From contig NZ_JACHMZ010000001.1 in assembly GCF_014205165.1 (NCBI RefSeq), positions 3,702,501 through 3,766,500 on the forward strand: DNA of 64,000 nt. Direction: 5' to 3'. Shown piece by piece: positions 41,891 through 50,077 of this stretch; the stretch's first letter is position 1; each line of letters begins with the position of its first letter. The notes beneath the pieces are model-generated. The model was not told the DNA's origin, did not search any database, and worked only from the letters and a program-made list of their open reading frames with translations. The DNA is from Micromonospora carbonacea (GTDB lineage: Bacteria; Actinomycetota; Actinomycetes; Mycobacteriales; Micromonosporaceae). The translations under genes were made by a program, and so were the position numbers.

Positions 41891-43021
41891 ATGGAGATCG
41901 TCGAGGTCGAGTCGGCGGTGCGCGGCGACGCGCACTTCGTCCAGGTGCACACGGCGGACGGGCTGACCGGGGTCGGCCAGTCCGCCTGCTGGGGCTACCC
42001 GACGGCGGTGCACGCCGTGGTGGAGGCGTTCCGGCCCTACCTGATCGGGGCGGACGCCGGCCGGATCGAGCACCACTGGCACCACCTGTACCGGATGGGC
42101 CCGTTCCGCGGCTCGGTGCTCACCGCCGCCGTCTCCGCCGTCGACCTGGCCCTGTGGGACCTGCTCGGCAAGCGGCTCGGCGTGCCCGTGTGGCAGCTGC
42201 TCGGCGGGCGGGTGCGCGATCGGATCCGGCTGCACCTGCTGCTGGGCGGCACCGGCGCACCGGCCCTCGCCGCCGAGGCCGCCGCCGCCGTCGCCGACGG
42301 CTTCACCGCCGTGAAGTTCGACCCGCTGCCGGCGAACTACGGCGACCTGTCCCAGGCCCGCCTGGTGGCCGAGACCGAGGCCACCACGGCGGCGGTGCGC
42401 GACACCGTCGGCGCGGACGTCGACCTGCTGATCGAGCTGCACCGCAAGCTCACCCCGTTGCAGGCCGAGGCGGTCGTGCCGGCGCTGGCCCGGCACCACC
42501 CGCTGATGGTGGAGGACGCGATCCAGATCGACAGCGTGAGCAGCCAGGCCGGGGTGCTCCGACGGGCCCCGGGCGTGCCGATGGCCAACGGGGAGCGGCT
42601 GCACACCATCTGGGAGTTCAAGGAGCTGCTCGCCCAGGGCGGCGCGCAGTACGTCCGGCCCGACGTCGGGCTCGCCGGCGGCCTCAGCCACGCCCGCAAG
42701 ATCGCCGCGCTGGCCGAGGCGCACCACGCGGCCGTGGTCACCCACAACTGCCTCGGCCCGCTGCTCACCATGGCCTCCGTGCACCTGGACACGGTCATCC
42801 CGAACTTCGTCACCCAGGAGTACTCGCCGCTGGACGACGCGCTCGCCGACGGCCCCGCCCGCGCCTGCGTGCGCCGCGAGGGCGGTTTCCTGCCGGTGCC
42901 GCAGGACCCCGGGCTGGGCGTCACCCTCGACCTGTCCGACCCGACGCCGCTGGACCTCACCGGCCGGCCGCTGACCCGCATCCCGCTGCGCGCCGACGGC
43001 TCCGTCGCGTACGCGGTGTAA
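41891..43021 (+). CDS. Enolase-superfamily acid-sugar dehydratase (mandelate racemase group)
   Basis: Protein of 376 aa. The N-terminal capping domain is followed by a barrel with the second-strand Lys (FTAVKFDPLP), metal-site residues LLIELHRKLTP, MVEDAI and NGERLHT, and the catalytic His strand VVTHNCLGP near the C-terminus. This fits acid-sugar dehydratases (galactonate, mannonate, rhamnonate or fuconate type), which turn a sugar acid into a 2-keto-3-deoxy acid. The exact sugar cannot be fixed. The ATG at 41891 was chosen for its GGGAGC; an in-frame start at 41855 lacks one. A palindromic repeat element follows the stop directly. Confidence 0.87.
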   Translation: MEIVEVESAVRGDAHFVQVHTADGLTGVGQSACWGYPTAVHAVVEAFRPYLIGADAGRIEHHWHHLYRMGPFRGSVLTAAVSAVDLALWDLLGKRLGVPVWQLLGGRVRDRIRLHLLLGGTGAPALAAEAAAAVADGFTAVKFDPLPANYGDLSQARLVAETEATTAAVRDTVGADVDLLIELHRKLTPLQAEAVVPALARHHPLMVEDAIQIDSVSSQAGVLRRAPGVPMANGERLHTIWEFKELLAQGGAQYVRPDVGLAGGLSHARKIAALAEAHHAAVVTHNCLGPLLTMASVHLDTVIPNFVTQEYSPLDDALADGPARACVRREGGFLPVPQDPGLGVTLDLSDPTPLDLTGRPLTRIPLRADGSVAYAV

Positions 43022-43077
43022 GGAAGGGCCCCCTGTTAACGCCTGCGGTAGAGAAGGGAGCCCTTCTCACCGCAGGC
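43021..43077. repeat. Dispersed hairpin repeat element (copy 1)
   Basis: The element begins with AGGAAGGGCCCCCTGTTAAC and carries a nearly perfect inverted repeat (43041-43077) whose core is GAGAAGGG-ag-CCCTTCTC. It overlaps the TAA of the dehydratase gene and may serve as its terminator. A second copy is at 52791-52840. Similar elements recur, as I recall, in Micromonospora genomes. Confidence 0.75.
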
Positions 43078-43131
43078 GCAGGTGGGGGCGGCGCGGCGCG
43101 GGGTGCGGTGGGGGCGGCGTGCGCCGACCCG

Positions 43132-43584
43132 CTAGGCGGGCGGTGGGTGGCCGGGGTGGTGGAACACCCGGTGCGCCCACAGCGGCTCGCCGTCGGCGTC
43201 GGCGATCTCGGCGAAGAGGTGGGCGAGCGACGCCGTCCACCGGGCCTGCACCGGCGAGGCGGCGGTGACCGCGCCGGCGTGGGCGAATCCCGCGCGGGTG
43301 CGCAGCACGCAGATCAGCAGCAGGTCGCGCCGGTAGATGGCGTACTCGTAGATCCCCGCCTCGTCGAGCAGCGCGGACAGCTCCGGCCACACCTCGGCGT
43401 GCCGGCGCTCGTACTCGGCCTCGGCGCCGGGGCGCAGCCGGTACAGGTGGCACACCTGCTCCCCCGGCCCGGCCGCCGCGCCCGTCGCGCGCCGGGCCGG
43501 GCCGGCGTCTCCCGTCGCGCGCCGGGCCGGGCCCGTGTCCCCGGCCGGCGGACGGTCGGGGCCGGCGCCCGCCGGGGCGGTCAC
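43132..43584 (-). CDS. L-rhamnose mutarotase-like protein
   Basis: Small protein of 150 aa. From about residue 44 it fits the rhamnose mutarotase family: VCHLYRLRPGAEAEYERRH with the active His, then IYEYAIYRRDLLLI with the conserved Tyr. The family interconverts alpha and beta anomers of L-rhamnose or related sugars. GTG at 43584 overlaps the permease stop (GTGA), but the first about 43 residues are a tandem-repeated Gly/Ala/Arg tail, so a later GTG (VCHLYRL) might be the real start. It is the last gene of the ABC-transport operon. Confidence 0.82.
   Translation of the reverse strand: MTAPAGAGPDRPPAGDTGPARRATGDAGPARRATGAAAGPGEQVCHLYRLRPGAEAEYERRHAEVWPELSALLDEAGIYEYAIYRRDLLLICVLRTRAGFAHAGAVTAASPVQARWTASLAHLFAEIADADGEPLWAHRVFHHPGHPPPA
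43481..43533 (-). repeat. Tandem duplication in the 5' end of the mutarotase gene, period 30 bp
   Basis: A 23-bp unit at 43481-43503 recurs at 43511-43533, with a period of 30 bp. It encodes GPARRATG twice in the non-conserved N-terminal extension. Confidence 0.85.
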
Positions 43585-44414
43585 TTGCCGGAGCCGGCCA
43601 GCGCGCCGGAGACGAGCTGCCGCTGGAAGACCAGGTAGATGATCAGCACCGGCAGCAGCGCGACGATCAGGCCGGCGCTGACCAGCGGCACCGACACGTC
43701 GTACTGGCCGCTGAGCAGGGAGACGCCGACCATCAGCGTCTTGCTGTCCGAGCCGCCCATGATGACCAGGGGCAGCAGCAGGTCGTTCCACATCCAGACG
43801 AAGTTGAAGATGGCCAGCGCCGCCAGGGCCGGGGTGGCGATGGGGGCGAGCAGCCGGAACAGGATGGTCAGGTGCCCCGCGCCGTCGACCCGGGCCGCCT
43901 CGATCAGCTCGTCGGGCACCTGCTGGAAGTAGCCGGCGAGCTGGTACGTGCCCAGGGGCAGCCCGAACGCCGCGTACGCCAGGATCAGGCCCTGGTATTC
44001 GCCGGACATGCCCAGGTCGAGCACGGTCTGGTAGAGCGGGTAGATGATCGCCTGGCTGGGGATGGTCAGGGACACGATGATCAGCAGGAAGACGATCTTG
44101 CCGCCGCGGAAGCGCAGCTTCGTCACCGCGTACGCGACCAGCAGCGCGGCGAGCACCGACAGCACCAGCCCGCCGACGGTGGTGATCAGCGAGTTGAGCA
44201 GCAGCCGGGGCATGTTCATCCGGCGGAACGCCTCGAGGTAGTTGTCCAGGGTGATCCCGGCGGGCAGGCCCAGCGGGTCGTCGGCGAAGCCGGCCTGCGT
44301 CTTCACCGAGCTGACCACGGTGAACAGCAGCGGGTAGATCGCCGCGACGGCGACGACGACCAACGCGAACGTCAGCAGGTAGCGCCCGATGCGGGCGGAG
44401 TGGCGCGCGTTCAT
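43581..44414 (-). CDS. Carbohydrate ABC transporter permease (MalG type)
   Basis: Membrane permease of 277 aa with six hydrophobic helices. The EAA loop for ATPase contact is ELIEAARVDGAGHLTILFRLLAP (quoted in part: EAARVDGAG). It is the second permease of a CUT1-type sugar importer. ATG at 44414 overlaps the stop of the first permease. No ATPase gene is in the operon; as in many actinomycetes, a shared MsiK-type ATPase probably serves it. Confidence 0.93.
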   Translation of the reverse strand: MNARHSARIGRYLLTFALVVVAVAAIYPLLFTVVSSVKTQAGFADDPLGLPAGITLDNYLEAFRRMNMPRLLLNSLITTVGGLVLSVLAALLVAYAVTKLRFRGGKIVFLLIIVSLTIPSQAIIYPLYQTVLDLGMSGEYQGLILAYAAFGLPLGTYQLAGYFQQVPDELIEAARVDGAGHLTILFRLLAPIATPALAALAIFNFVWMWNDLLLPLVIMGGSDSKTLMVGVSLLSGQYDVSVPLVSAGLIVALLPVLIIYLVFQRQLVSGALAGSGK

Positions 44415-45367
44415 CGCGGCTTGCGGGTCCCCTCTGTGAACATGTGCCGCACGCTGAAGATCGACAGCACGGCGACGAAGACGAACAGGGCGATGCCGAT
44501 GGCCGAGCCGTAGCCGCGGTCGAGGAACTGGAAGGTGGTCAGGAAGACCAGGTACTCGGGGAGCATGGTGGCGTCGCCCGGCCCGCCCTGGGTCAGCGCG
44601 TAGATCAGCGGGAACAGCCAGATCAGCACGCCGGAGGCGCAGAGCACGCTCCAGTACGCCACGGTCGGTCGCAGCATCGGCACGACCACCGAGAACAGCC
44701 GCCGCCAGAAGCCCGCCCCGTCGAGGTACGCCGCCTCCAGCGTCTCCTCGGGGATGGTGGCCAGGCCGGCGAGGTAGGTCATCACGCCGAGGCCGAAGAA
44801 GCTCCACAGGGCGACCGCGACCAGCGAGAACAACGCGCTGTACCGGCCGTTGAGCCACTCGATCGCCAGCGGCTGGAGGCCGACGCCGCGCAGCAGGGCG
44901 TTGAGCGGCCCGTCGGGGGCGAGGATCTGCCGGAACATGATGCCGACGACGATGGGCGCGATGGTGTACGGCACGAAGTAGACGGCGCGGAAGAACTTCC
45001 AGCCCGGCGAGCGCTGGTGGATGAGCAGCGCCAGCACCAGCGGGATCACGATCCACACCGGCAGGGTGGCCACCACCAGCAGGGCGTTGCGGAAGCTGGT
45101 GCGCACCATCGGGTCGTCGAGCATCCGGGTGTAGTTGTCGGCCCCGGCGAACTCGCTGCCGCCGAACCCGCTGGACGCCTCGAAGCTGGTGAGCACGCCC
45201 CGGACGAGGGGCACCAGCTTGAACAGCACGACCAGCACGAGCGCGGGCAGCACCAGCGCCGCGCCGAGCCACCATTCCCGGGCCTGGCCCGGCCGGTGGG
45301 CCCGGCGGCGGCGCGGCGCGGGCGGAGCGTCGGCGGCCACCGGCTCCGGCGCGGTGGAGATCGTCAT
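44411..45367 (-). CDS. Carbohydrate ABC transporter permease (MalF type)
   Basis: Membrane permease of 318 aa. A Pro/Ala/Arg-rich cytosolic N-tail (1-30) precedes six hydrophobic helices. The EAA loop is TLEAAYLDGAGFWRR. It pairs with the MalG-type permease that overlaps its end. ATG at 45367 with GGAGG-like AGGAACC upstream. It lies 60 bp after the binding-protein gene. Confidence 0.93.
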   Translation of the reverse strand: MTISTAPEPVAADAPPAPRRRRAHRPGQAREWWLGAALVLPALVLVVLFKLVPLVRGVLTSFEASSGFGGSEFAGADNYTRMLDDPMVRTSFRNALLVVATLPVWIVIPLVLALLIHQRSPGWKFFRAVYFVPYTIAPIVVGIMFRQILAPDGPLNALLRGVGLQPLAIEWLNGRYSALFSLVAVALWSFFGLGVMTYLAGLATIPEETLEAAYLDGAGFWRRLFSVVVPMLRPTVAYWSVLCASGVLIWLFPLIYALTQGGPGDATMLPEYLVFLTTFQFLDRGYGSAIGIALFVFVAVLSIFSVRHMFTEGTRKPR

Positions 45368-45427
45368 CAGGGTTCCTCCCCCGGGGCTGGCCGGGCGGGG
45401 CGACGAGGCTCGCCCCGCCCGGGGTGG

Positions 45428-46729
45428 CTACTTGGTCTGCTTCTTCGTGGGGCTGCGCTCCAACGCCTGCTGCATCTGCTCGGCCCACTTGTCGACGGTG
45501 AGCTGGCCGAGGGTGACCTGCTGCCAGCCGCGGGCCAGGGCGTCGGCCTCGGGGCCGGAGAGCATCACGCCGGCGTGCAGGGTCGGCTGGGCCACCAGCT
45601 CCTGGATCTTCAGGAAGGCCGGCGAGGAGGGCAGCAGGGCCTTGTCGACGTTCTTGTTCAGCGGCTGGCCCTTGCCGTACTTGACCCACAGCTCGCCGTT
45701 CTCCTTGCCGGCGAGCCAGGTGATGAACTCCAGGCCGGCCTGCTTCTTCTGGCTCCACTGGGTGACGCCGTAGACGGCGCCCTCGATGCCGGAGAACTTC
45801 TGGGCCAGCGGGGCCGCCGGGTCGATCGCCGGCCACCGGGTGACGCCGAGCTTGTCGTCGCCGAGGGCCTTGCCGAACGCCTCCCAGTTCACCGCGTCGG
45901 AGATGATGGTGCCGGCGAACGCGGCGTCGCCGCGCTGGAAGATGTCCGCGCCGTCGGGGAGCATGGTGATCGACGGGGCGTTCTTGTTCGCCCAGCCCTT
46001 GGTGGTGATCTCGGCGAGCTTCTCGAGCACCGCGACGAGCTTCGGGTCCTTCCAGGACAGCTTGCCGGCGAGCAGCGCCCGGATGTCGTCCTCGGTGAGA
46101 TAGTTGCGGGCGATCTCCGGGAAGTCCCAGTACGCCGGGAAGGTGCCGGAGAGCCCGAGCGCGAGGCAGGTCTTGCCGGCCTTCTTCACCGCGTCGCAGG
46201 CCGCGCCGAACTCGTCCCAGGTCGCCGGGGGCTTCTCCGGGTCCAGGCCGGCGGCGGTCAGGACGGCCTTGTTGTAGTAGAGGACGTTGCCCTGGTAGGA
46301 GAACGGCACGCCGTAGCAGGTCTTGCTGGTGTCGAAGCCCTCGCAGGCGCCGCTGTAGGTGACCAGGTCCTTGGTGATCTCGGCGGCCTTGTCGCCCAGC
46401 GGCACGTACGCGCCGCGCCGGTCGAACAGCTCCAGGCCGGCGTTGTTGGCCATCACGTCCGGCCCGGACTGCGAGGTGATGTACGGGCCCTGCACCTCGG
46501 GGTACTTGTCGAAGGGGACGGACTGCATCTCCAGCTTGATGTTCGGGTGGCCGGCCTCGAAGCTGGTCTTGACCTGCTTCCAGTACTCGGTGCCGCCGGG
46601 CTCCCAGGTCAGCACCTTCAGGGTGACCGGGCCGTCGGTGGCGTCGTCACCGCCACCGCCGCATCCGGTCAGCAGCGCGGCGGCCGCCATGCCGGCGGCG
46701 AGGGCGCCGGCCAAACTCCGTCGAAACAT
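45428..46729 (-). CDS. Extracellular sugar-binding lipoprotein of ABC transporter
   Basis: Solute-binding protein of 433 aa. The lipoprotein signal has a lipobox LLTGC (Cys about 23), followed by a Gly-rich linker. The mature part resembles CUT1 binding proteins (VTLKVLTWEPGG, GVPFSYQGNVLYYNK, WDEFGAACDAVKKAGK). It captures a sugar outside the membrane for the two permeases. CAGGAG precedes the ATG. It starts the transport part of the operon, 13 bp after the Gfo/Idh gene. Confidence 0.92.
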   Translation of the reverse strand: MFRRSLAGALAAGMAAAALLTGCGGGGDDATDGPVTLKVLTWEPGGTEYWKQVKTSFEAGHPNIKLEMQSVPFDKYPEVQGPYITSQSGPDVMANNAGLELFDRRGAYVPLGDKAAEITKDLVTYSGACEGFDTSKTCYGVPFSYQGNVLYYNKAVLTAAGLDPEKPPATWDEFGAACDAVKKAGKTCLALGLSGTFPAYWDFPEIARNYLTEDDIRALLAGKLSWKDPKLVAVLEKLAEITTKGWANKNAPSITMLPDGADIFQRGDAAFAGTIISDAVNWEAFGKALGDDKLGVTRWPAIDPAAPLAQKFSGIEGAVYGVTQWSQKKQAGLEFITWLAGKENGELWVKYGKGQPLNKNVDKALLPSSPAFLKIQELVAQPTLHAGVMLSGPEADALARGWQQVTLGQLTVDKWAEQMQQALERSPTKKQTK

Positions 46730-46742
46730 CGGGTAGCTCCTG

Positions 46743-47744
46743 TCACAAGTGGGGGCTCTGAGGGACGCGGCGGGCCGACCCGCCGGCGGAGGCGCTGTCG
46801 ACCACGGCCTCGGCGACCCGGACGACGTGCAGGCCGTCGGCGAGCGGGACGACCGCCGTCGGCTCGGTGCCGTCGATCCGGCCGAGGAAGTGCCGCAGCT
46901 CGGCGGCGAGCGCGCCGCCGCCGTCGACCGGGGAGAGGAGCCAGTCCGGCGCCTCGGTCGGCTCGCCCTGGACGAGCAGCGTGGGGTGGCCGAGGTCGAC
47001 GTGCGCGACCCCGTCGGTGCCGTACACCTCGACCAGGTCCGAGGTGTGGTTCGGGGTGTGTTCGGGCAGCAGGTAGCTGTTGCGGATCGACGACACGACG
47101 TCGTTGGCGTGCCGCAGCTCCGCCCACACCAGGACCGGGGTGGCCGATCCGGGTCGGGTCCGGGCCGCCGCGCGCACCTCGACCACGGGCGCTCCGGCGT
47201 ACCAGAGGGCGAGGTCGATGTCGTGCACGGCGGTGAGCAGCGCGGGGTGCTCGCGCGGAAAGAGCCGGCTGAGGGTACGGGGCCGGTCCCGGCGCGACGA
47301 CACGGCGAGCACGTCGCCGATCCGGCCGGCGCGGACCGCGTCGTGCAGGGCCCGGTGCGGGGCGCTGTGCCGCAGGATGTGCCCCGGCTGGCAGAGCACG
47401 CCGGCGCGCTCGGCGGCGGCCACGATGGCGGCGGCGTCGGCGGCGGTGGCGGCGAGCGGCTTCTCCACCAGCACGGGCACCCCGGCGGCGAGCAGGTCCA
47501 CGGCGACCGCGCGGTGCGCCGGGCCGGGGACGCACACCGACGCGGCGTCCGGCCCCGCGGCGGCCAGCAGCTCGGCCACGGAGGCGTACGTCCGCGGCAC
47601 GTCGTGCTCCGCGGCCACCCGCGCCCGGGTCGCGGCGTCCGGCTCGACCAGGGCGGACACGGCCACCCCGAGCGACCGGTACGCGGCCAGGTGCCGCACG
47701 CCGAACGCCCCCGCGCCGACCACGGCCACGGACGGGCGGCTCAT
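46743..47744 (-). CDS. Gfo/Idh/MocA-family oxidoreductase
   Basis: NAD(P)-dependent oxidoreductase of 333 aa. The Rossmann motif is VAVVGAGAFGVRHLAA. The conserved EKP is in VLVEKPLA. The C-terminal domain has HDIDLALW, a typical substrate-site motif. Members oxidise inositols, sugars or sugar acids. ATG at 47744 overlaps the amidohydrolase stop (ATGA). In this operon it could perform the first sugar oxidation or act on an N-acyl sugar acid. Confidence 0.9.
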   Translation of the reverse strand: MSRPSVAVVGAGAFGVRHLAAYRSLGVAVSALVEPDAATRARVAAEHDVPRTYASVAELLAAAGPDAASVCVPGPAHRAVAVDLLAAGVPVLVEKPLAATAADAAAIVAAAERAGVLCQPGHILRHSAPHRALHDAVRAGRIGDVLAVSSRRDRPRTLSRLFPREHPALLTAVHDIDLALWYAGAPVVEVRAAARTRPGSATPVLVWAELRHANDVVSSIRNSYLLPEHTPNHTSDLVEVYGTDGVAHVDLGHPTLLVQGEPTEAPDWLLSPVDGGGALAAELRHFLGRIDGTEPTAVVPLADGLHVVRVAEAVVDSASAGGSARRVPQSPHL

Positions 47745-49069
47745 GCCCCGACCGCCCCGGAGGCGGCGGCCGGGCCTGCGGCGACGGTCGGGCCGCCGGG
47801 GTCGGCGTCGGTGGCGCGCCGCGCGCCGGGGAGCTCCCGCGCGCCGGGGGCGTCGGCGGCCTCCGGCCGGGCGGGGCCGTCGGCCGCCTCCGGCCCGGCG
47901 AGCCGGCCGGCGAGGACGGCCCGGGTGAGGCGGTCCAGGGCGGCCACGCCCGCCCCGATGCACCGCTCGTCGACGTCGAAGGCGCCGGAGTGCAGCGGCG
48001 CGCCGCCGCGGTCGCCGGTCACCCCGAGCTTGACGTACAGGCTGGGGCCGAGCGCGCCCAGCAGGGCGAAGTCGTCGGTGGTCAGCGGCGGCTCGGTCAG
48101 GTCGACGACGTCGACCACGGCGGGCAGCTCGGCGTGCGCGAGGGCCACCAGCGGCGCGGCGTTGCGCACCGGGGGCATCTCGTTGGCCCAGGTGAACCGC
48201 AGGCCCAGGTCGAGCGCGGCGGCCTGCTGCCGGGCGATGCGCTCGACGACCTCCTTGAGCCGCGCGCGGGTGCCCTCGTCGTGGGTGCGCAGGGTGCCGG
48301 TCGCCTCCGCCCGCTCGGCGACCTGGCTCTGGCTGGCCCCACCCGCGATCGTGCCGATGTTGAAGGCGACCAGCTCGTGCGGGTTGCGGGAGCGGGCGAC
48401 CCCGGCGTGCAGGAGGTTGACGATGCCGGCGAGGCCGAGGATGGCGTCGCGGCCCAGGGCGGGGGTGGCGGCGTGCGCGGCGCGGCCGAGCACCTCGACC
48501 CGGAAGGCGTCCTTGGCCGCCATGGCGGTCTCCCGGTCGACGCCGACCGCGCCGACCGGCAGGTCGGGCCAGCAGTGCAGGCCGAGGACGGCGTCGAAGC
48601 GCCGGCCGCGCAGGGCGTCGTCGGCGAGCACGGCGGCGGCGCCGGAGTCCTCGCCGAAGGGGATCTCCTCGGCCGGCTGGAACAGCACGGTCACCGTGCC
48701 CCGCTCGGGCGGGTCGGCCGCGAGCCGGGCCGCGACGCCGGCGACGACGCTCATGTGCACGTCGTGCCCGCAGGCGTGGCAGACCCCGGGGTTGCCCGAC
48801 GCCCAGGGCACCTCCTTGGCGTCCTGGACCGGATAGGCGTCCATATCGGCCCGAAGCAAGACCGAGGGTCCCGGCGCACGCCCTTCGATCTCGGCGACGA
48901 GACCGGTGCCGGCGACACCGGAGCGAACCCGGGCGATCGGGGCGAGGCGGTCGGCGAGGACCGCCGCCGTCTGCTGTTCGGTGAACCGCAGCTCAGGGTG
49001 CTGGTGAAGCTGCCGTCGCAGCCGCACCAGATCATCAACACCCTCGTACGCCTGCACCACGCGGACCAC
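47741..49069 (-). CDS. M20-family amidohydrolase / N-acyl amino acid-type hydrolase
   Basis: Metal-dependent amidohydrolase of 442 aa. The metal motif HACGHDVH and QPAEE (FQPAEEIPFG) are intact, and the dimerisation insert and C-terminal metal His (PLHSGAFDVDE) are present. Members hydrolyse N-acyl amino acids, hippurate or indole-acetyl conjugates. The C-terminal 50 residues are low-complexity. GTG/ATG near 49069 starts the leftward transport operon. Its presence beside sugar enzymes suggests removal of an acyl group from an amino-sugar derivative, or an unrelated side role. Confidence 0.88.
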   Translation of the reverse strand: MVRVVQAYEGVDDLVRLRRQLHQHPELRFTEQQTAAVLADRLAPIARVRSGVAGTGLVAEIEGRAPGPSVLLRADMDAYPVQDAKEVPWASGNPGVCHACGHDVHMSVVAGVAARLAADPPERGTVTVLFQPAEEIPFGEDSGAAAVLADDALRGRRFDAVLGLHCWPDLPVGAVGVDRETAMAAKDAFRVEVLGRAAHAATPALGRDAILGLAGIVNLLHAGVARSRNPHELVAFNIGTIAGGASQSQVAERAEATGTLRTHDEGTRARLKEVVERIARQQAAALDLGLRFTWANEMPPVRNAAPLVALAHAELPAVVDVVDLTEPPLTTDDFALLGALGPSLYVKLGVTGDRGGAPLHSGAFDVDERCIGAGVAALDRLTRAVLAGRLAGPEAADGPARPEAADAPGARELPGARRATDADPGGPTVAAGPAAASGAVGA

Positions 49070-49170
49070 CCCTCGCCTGCGTCCGATAATCCGGACCTAA
49101 TTGAGACAAGAACCTAAGCGAGGGGTCCTCCCACGTCAATGGGCAGCTCGGAATCGGTTAGGGTCCGGCC
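49070..49170. promoter_or_regulatory. Divergent promoter of the transport operon and lactonase gene
   Basis: The region is AT-rich around 49088-49120 and contains CTAATTGAGACAAGAACC. TAATTGAG is shared with the promoter at 41764-41890. It likely carries promoters for both divergent genes. Confidence 0.45.
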
Positions 49171-49998
49171 ATGGAACGCGCCGACGCACACCTGCACCTC
49201 TTCGCCGACGGGTATCCGGGCCGCTACGGAAGGTCCCCGGCCGGGGGCGACGAACTCGCCGTCTACCGGACTTTGCGCCACGAACACGGCATCGGCCGGG
49301 CGCTCGTGGTCGGCTACGAGGGCGCGCCGGAGTTCGCCGGCAACAACCGGCACCTCGCCGTGCTCGCGGCCGCCCACGACTGGATCGCGCCGCTGGCCTA
49401 CGTTCCGGTCACCGGCACGGACCGGCCCGGCCTGGACCGCCTGCGCGCGGCCGGGTTCGCGGGCCTCGCCGCGTACCTGCCGGACCCGGACGCGGCCGAC
49501 GCGTTCGCCGGCTGGGCCCACAGCGTCGCCGGGCCGCTCAACGACGCGCGTGCGGTGGTCAGCCTCAACGCCACCCCCGAGGCGACCGGCCGGCTCGGGC
49601 GGGCACTGGCCGCGCTCGACGGGTGCCCGGTGCTGTTCAGCCACCTCGGCCTGCCCGGCCGGCAGCCCGCCGCGCCGGCTCCCCGGGCCGCCGCCGACCG
49701 GCTCGCCCCGCTGACCGACCTGGCCCGCCTGCCGCACGTCGGGGTCAAGGTCTCCGGACTGTACGCCGTGAGCGACCCGGCCGAGGCGTACCCGCACGAC
49801 GCCGCCCGGCCCTTCGTCGACCTGCTGCTGGACCGCTTCGGCGCGCGCCGGCTCTACTGGGGCTCGGACTTCTCCCCCAGCCTGGACCACGTGTCGTTCG
49901 CCCAGGCCCTGCGGCCGGTCGGGCTCGACGGGCTCTCCGCCGCCGAGGCGGCCGACGTGTTCGGCGGCAACCTCCGCCGCGCCCTGCGCGGGCGCTGA
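49171..49998 (+). CDS. Amidohydrolase-2 family protein, sugar-lactonase-like
   Basis: TIM-barrel hydrolase of 275 aa. The first metal strand is ADAHLHLF, and later motifs are FSHLGLPG, VKVSGLYAVS and YWGSDFSPSLDHV. This arrangement fits the COG3618 group, which includes L-fucono- and L-rhamnono-lactonases. A lactonase would supply the sugar acid to the dehydratase at 41891-43021. It is transcribed alone, divergent from the transport operon. A metal-dependent amidase or 2-pyrone-dicarboxylate-type lactonase is the alternative. Confidence 0.82.
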   Translation: MERADAHLHLFADGYPGRYGRSPAGGDELAVYRTLRHEHGIGRALVVGYEGAPEFAGNNRHLAVLAAAHDWIAPLAYVPVTGTDRPGLDRLRAAGFAGLAAYLPDPDAADAFAGWAHSVAGPLNDARAVVSLNATPEATGRLGRALAALDGCPVLFSHLGLPGRQPAAPAPRAAADRLAPLTDLARLPHVGVKVSGLYAVSDPAEAYPHDAARPFVDLLLDRFGARRLYWGSDFSPSLDHVSFAQALRPVGLDGLSAAEAADVFGGNLRRALRGR

Positions 49999-50015
49999 CG
50001 CCGGGGCCGGCGGAC

Positions 50016-50040
50016 CGCCCCGGTGACCGGCGCCGGGGCG
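50016..50040. terminator. Hairpin between convergent lactonase and PhoD genes
   Basis: CGCCCCGG (50016-50023) pairs with CCGGGGCG (50033-50040) over 9 nt. It lies 18 bp after the lactonase stop, before the end of the convergent phosphatase gene. Confidence 0.5.
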
Positions 50041-50077
50041 GGACGGGCGGACCGCCGCCCGCCCGCCCCGGGCCGGG

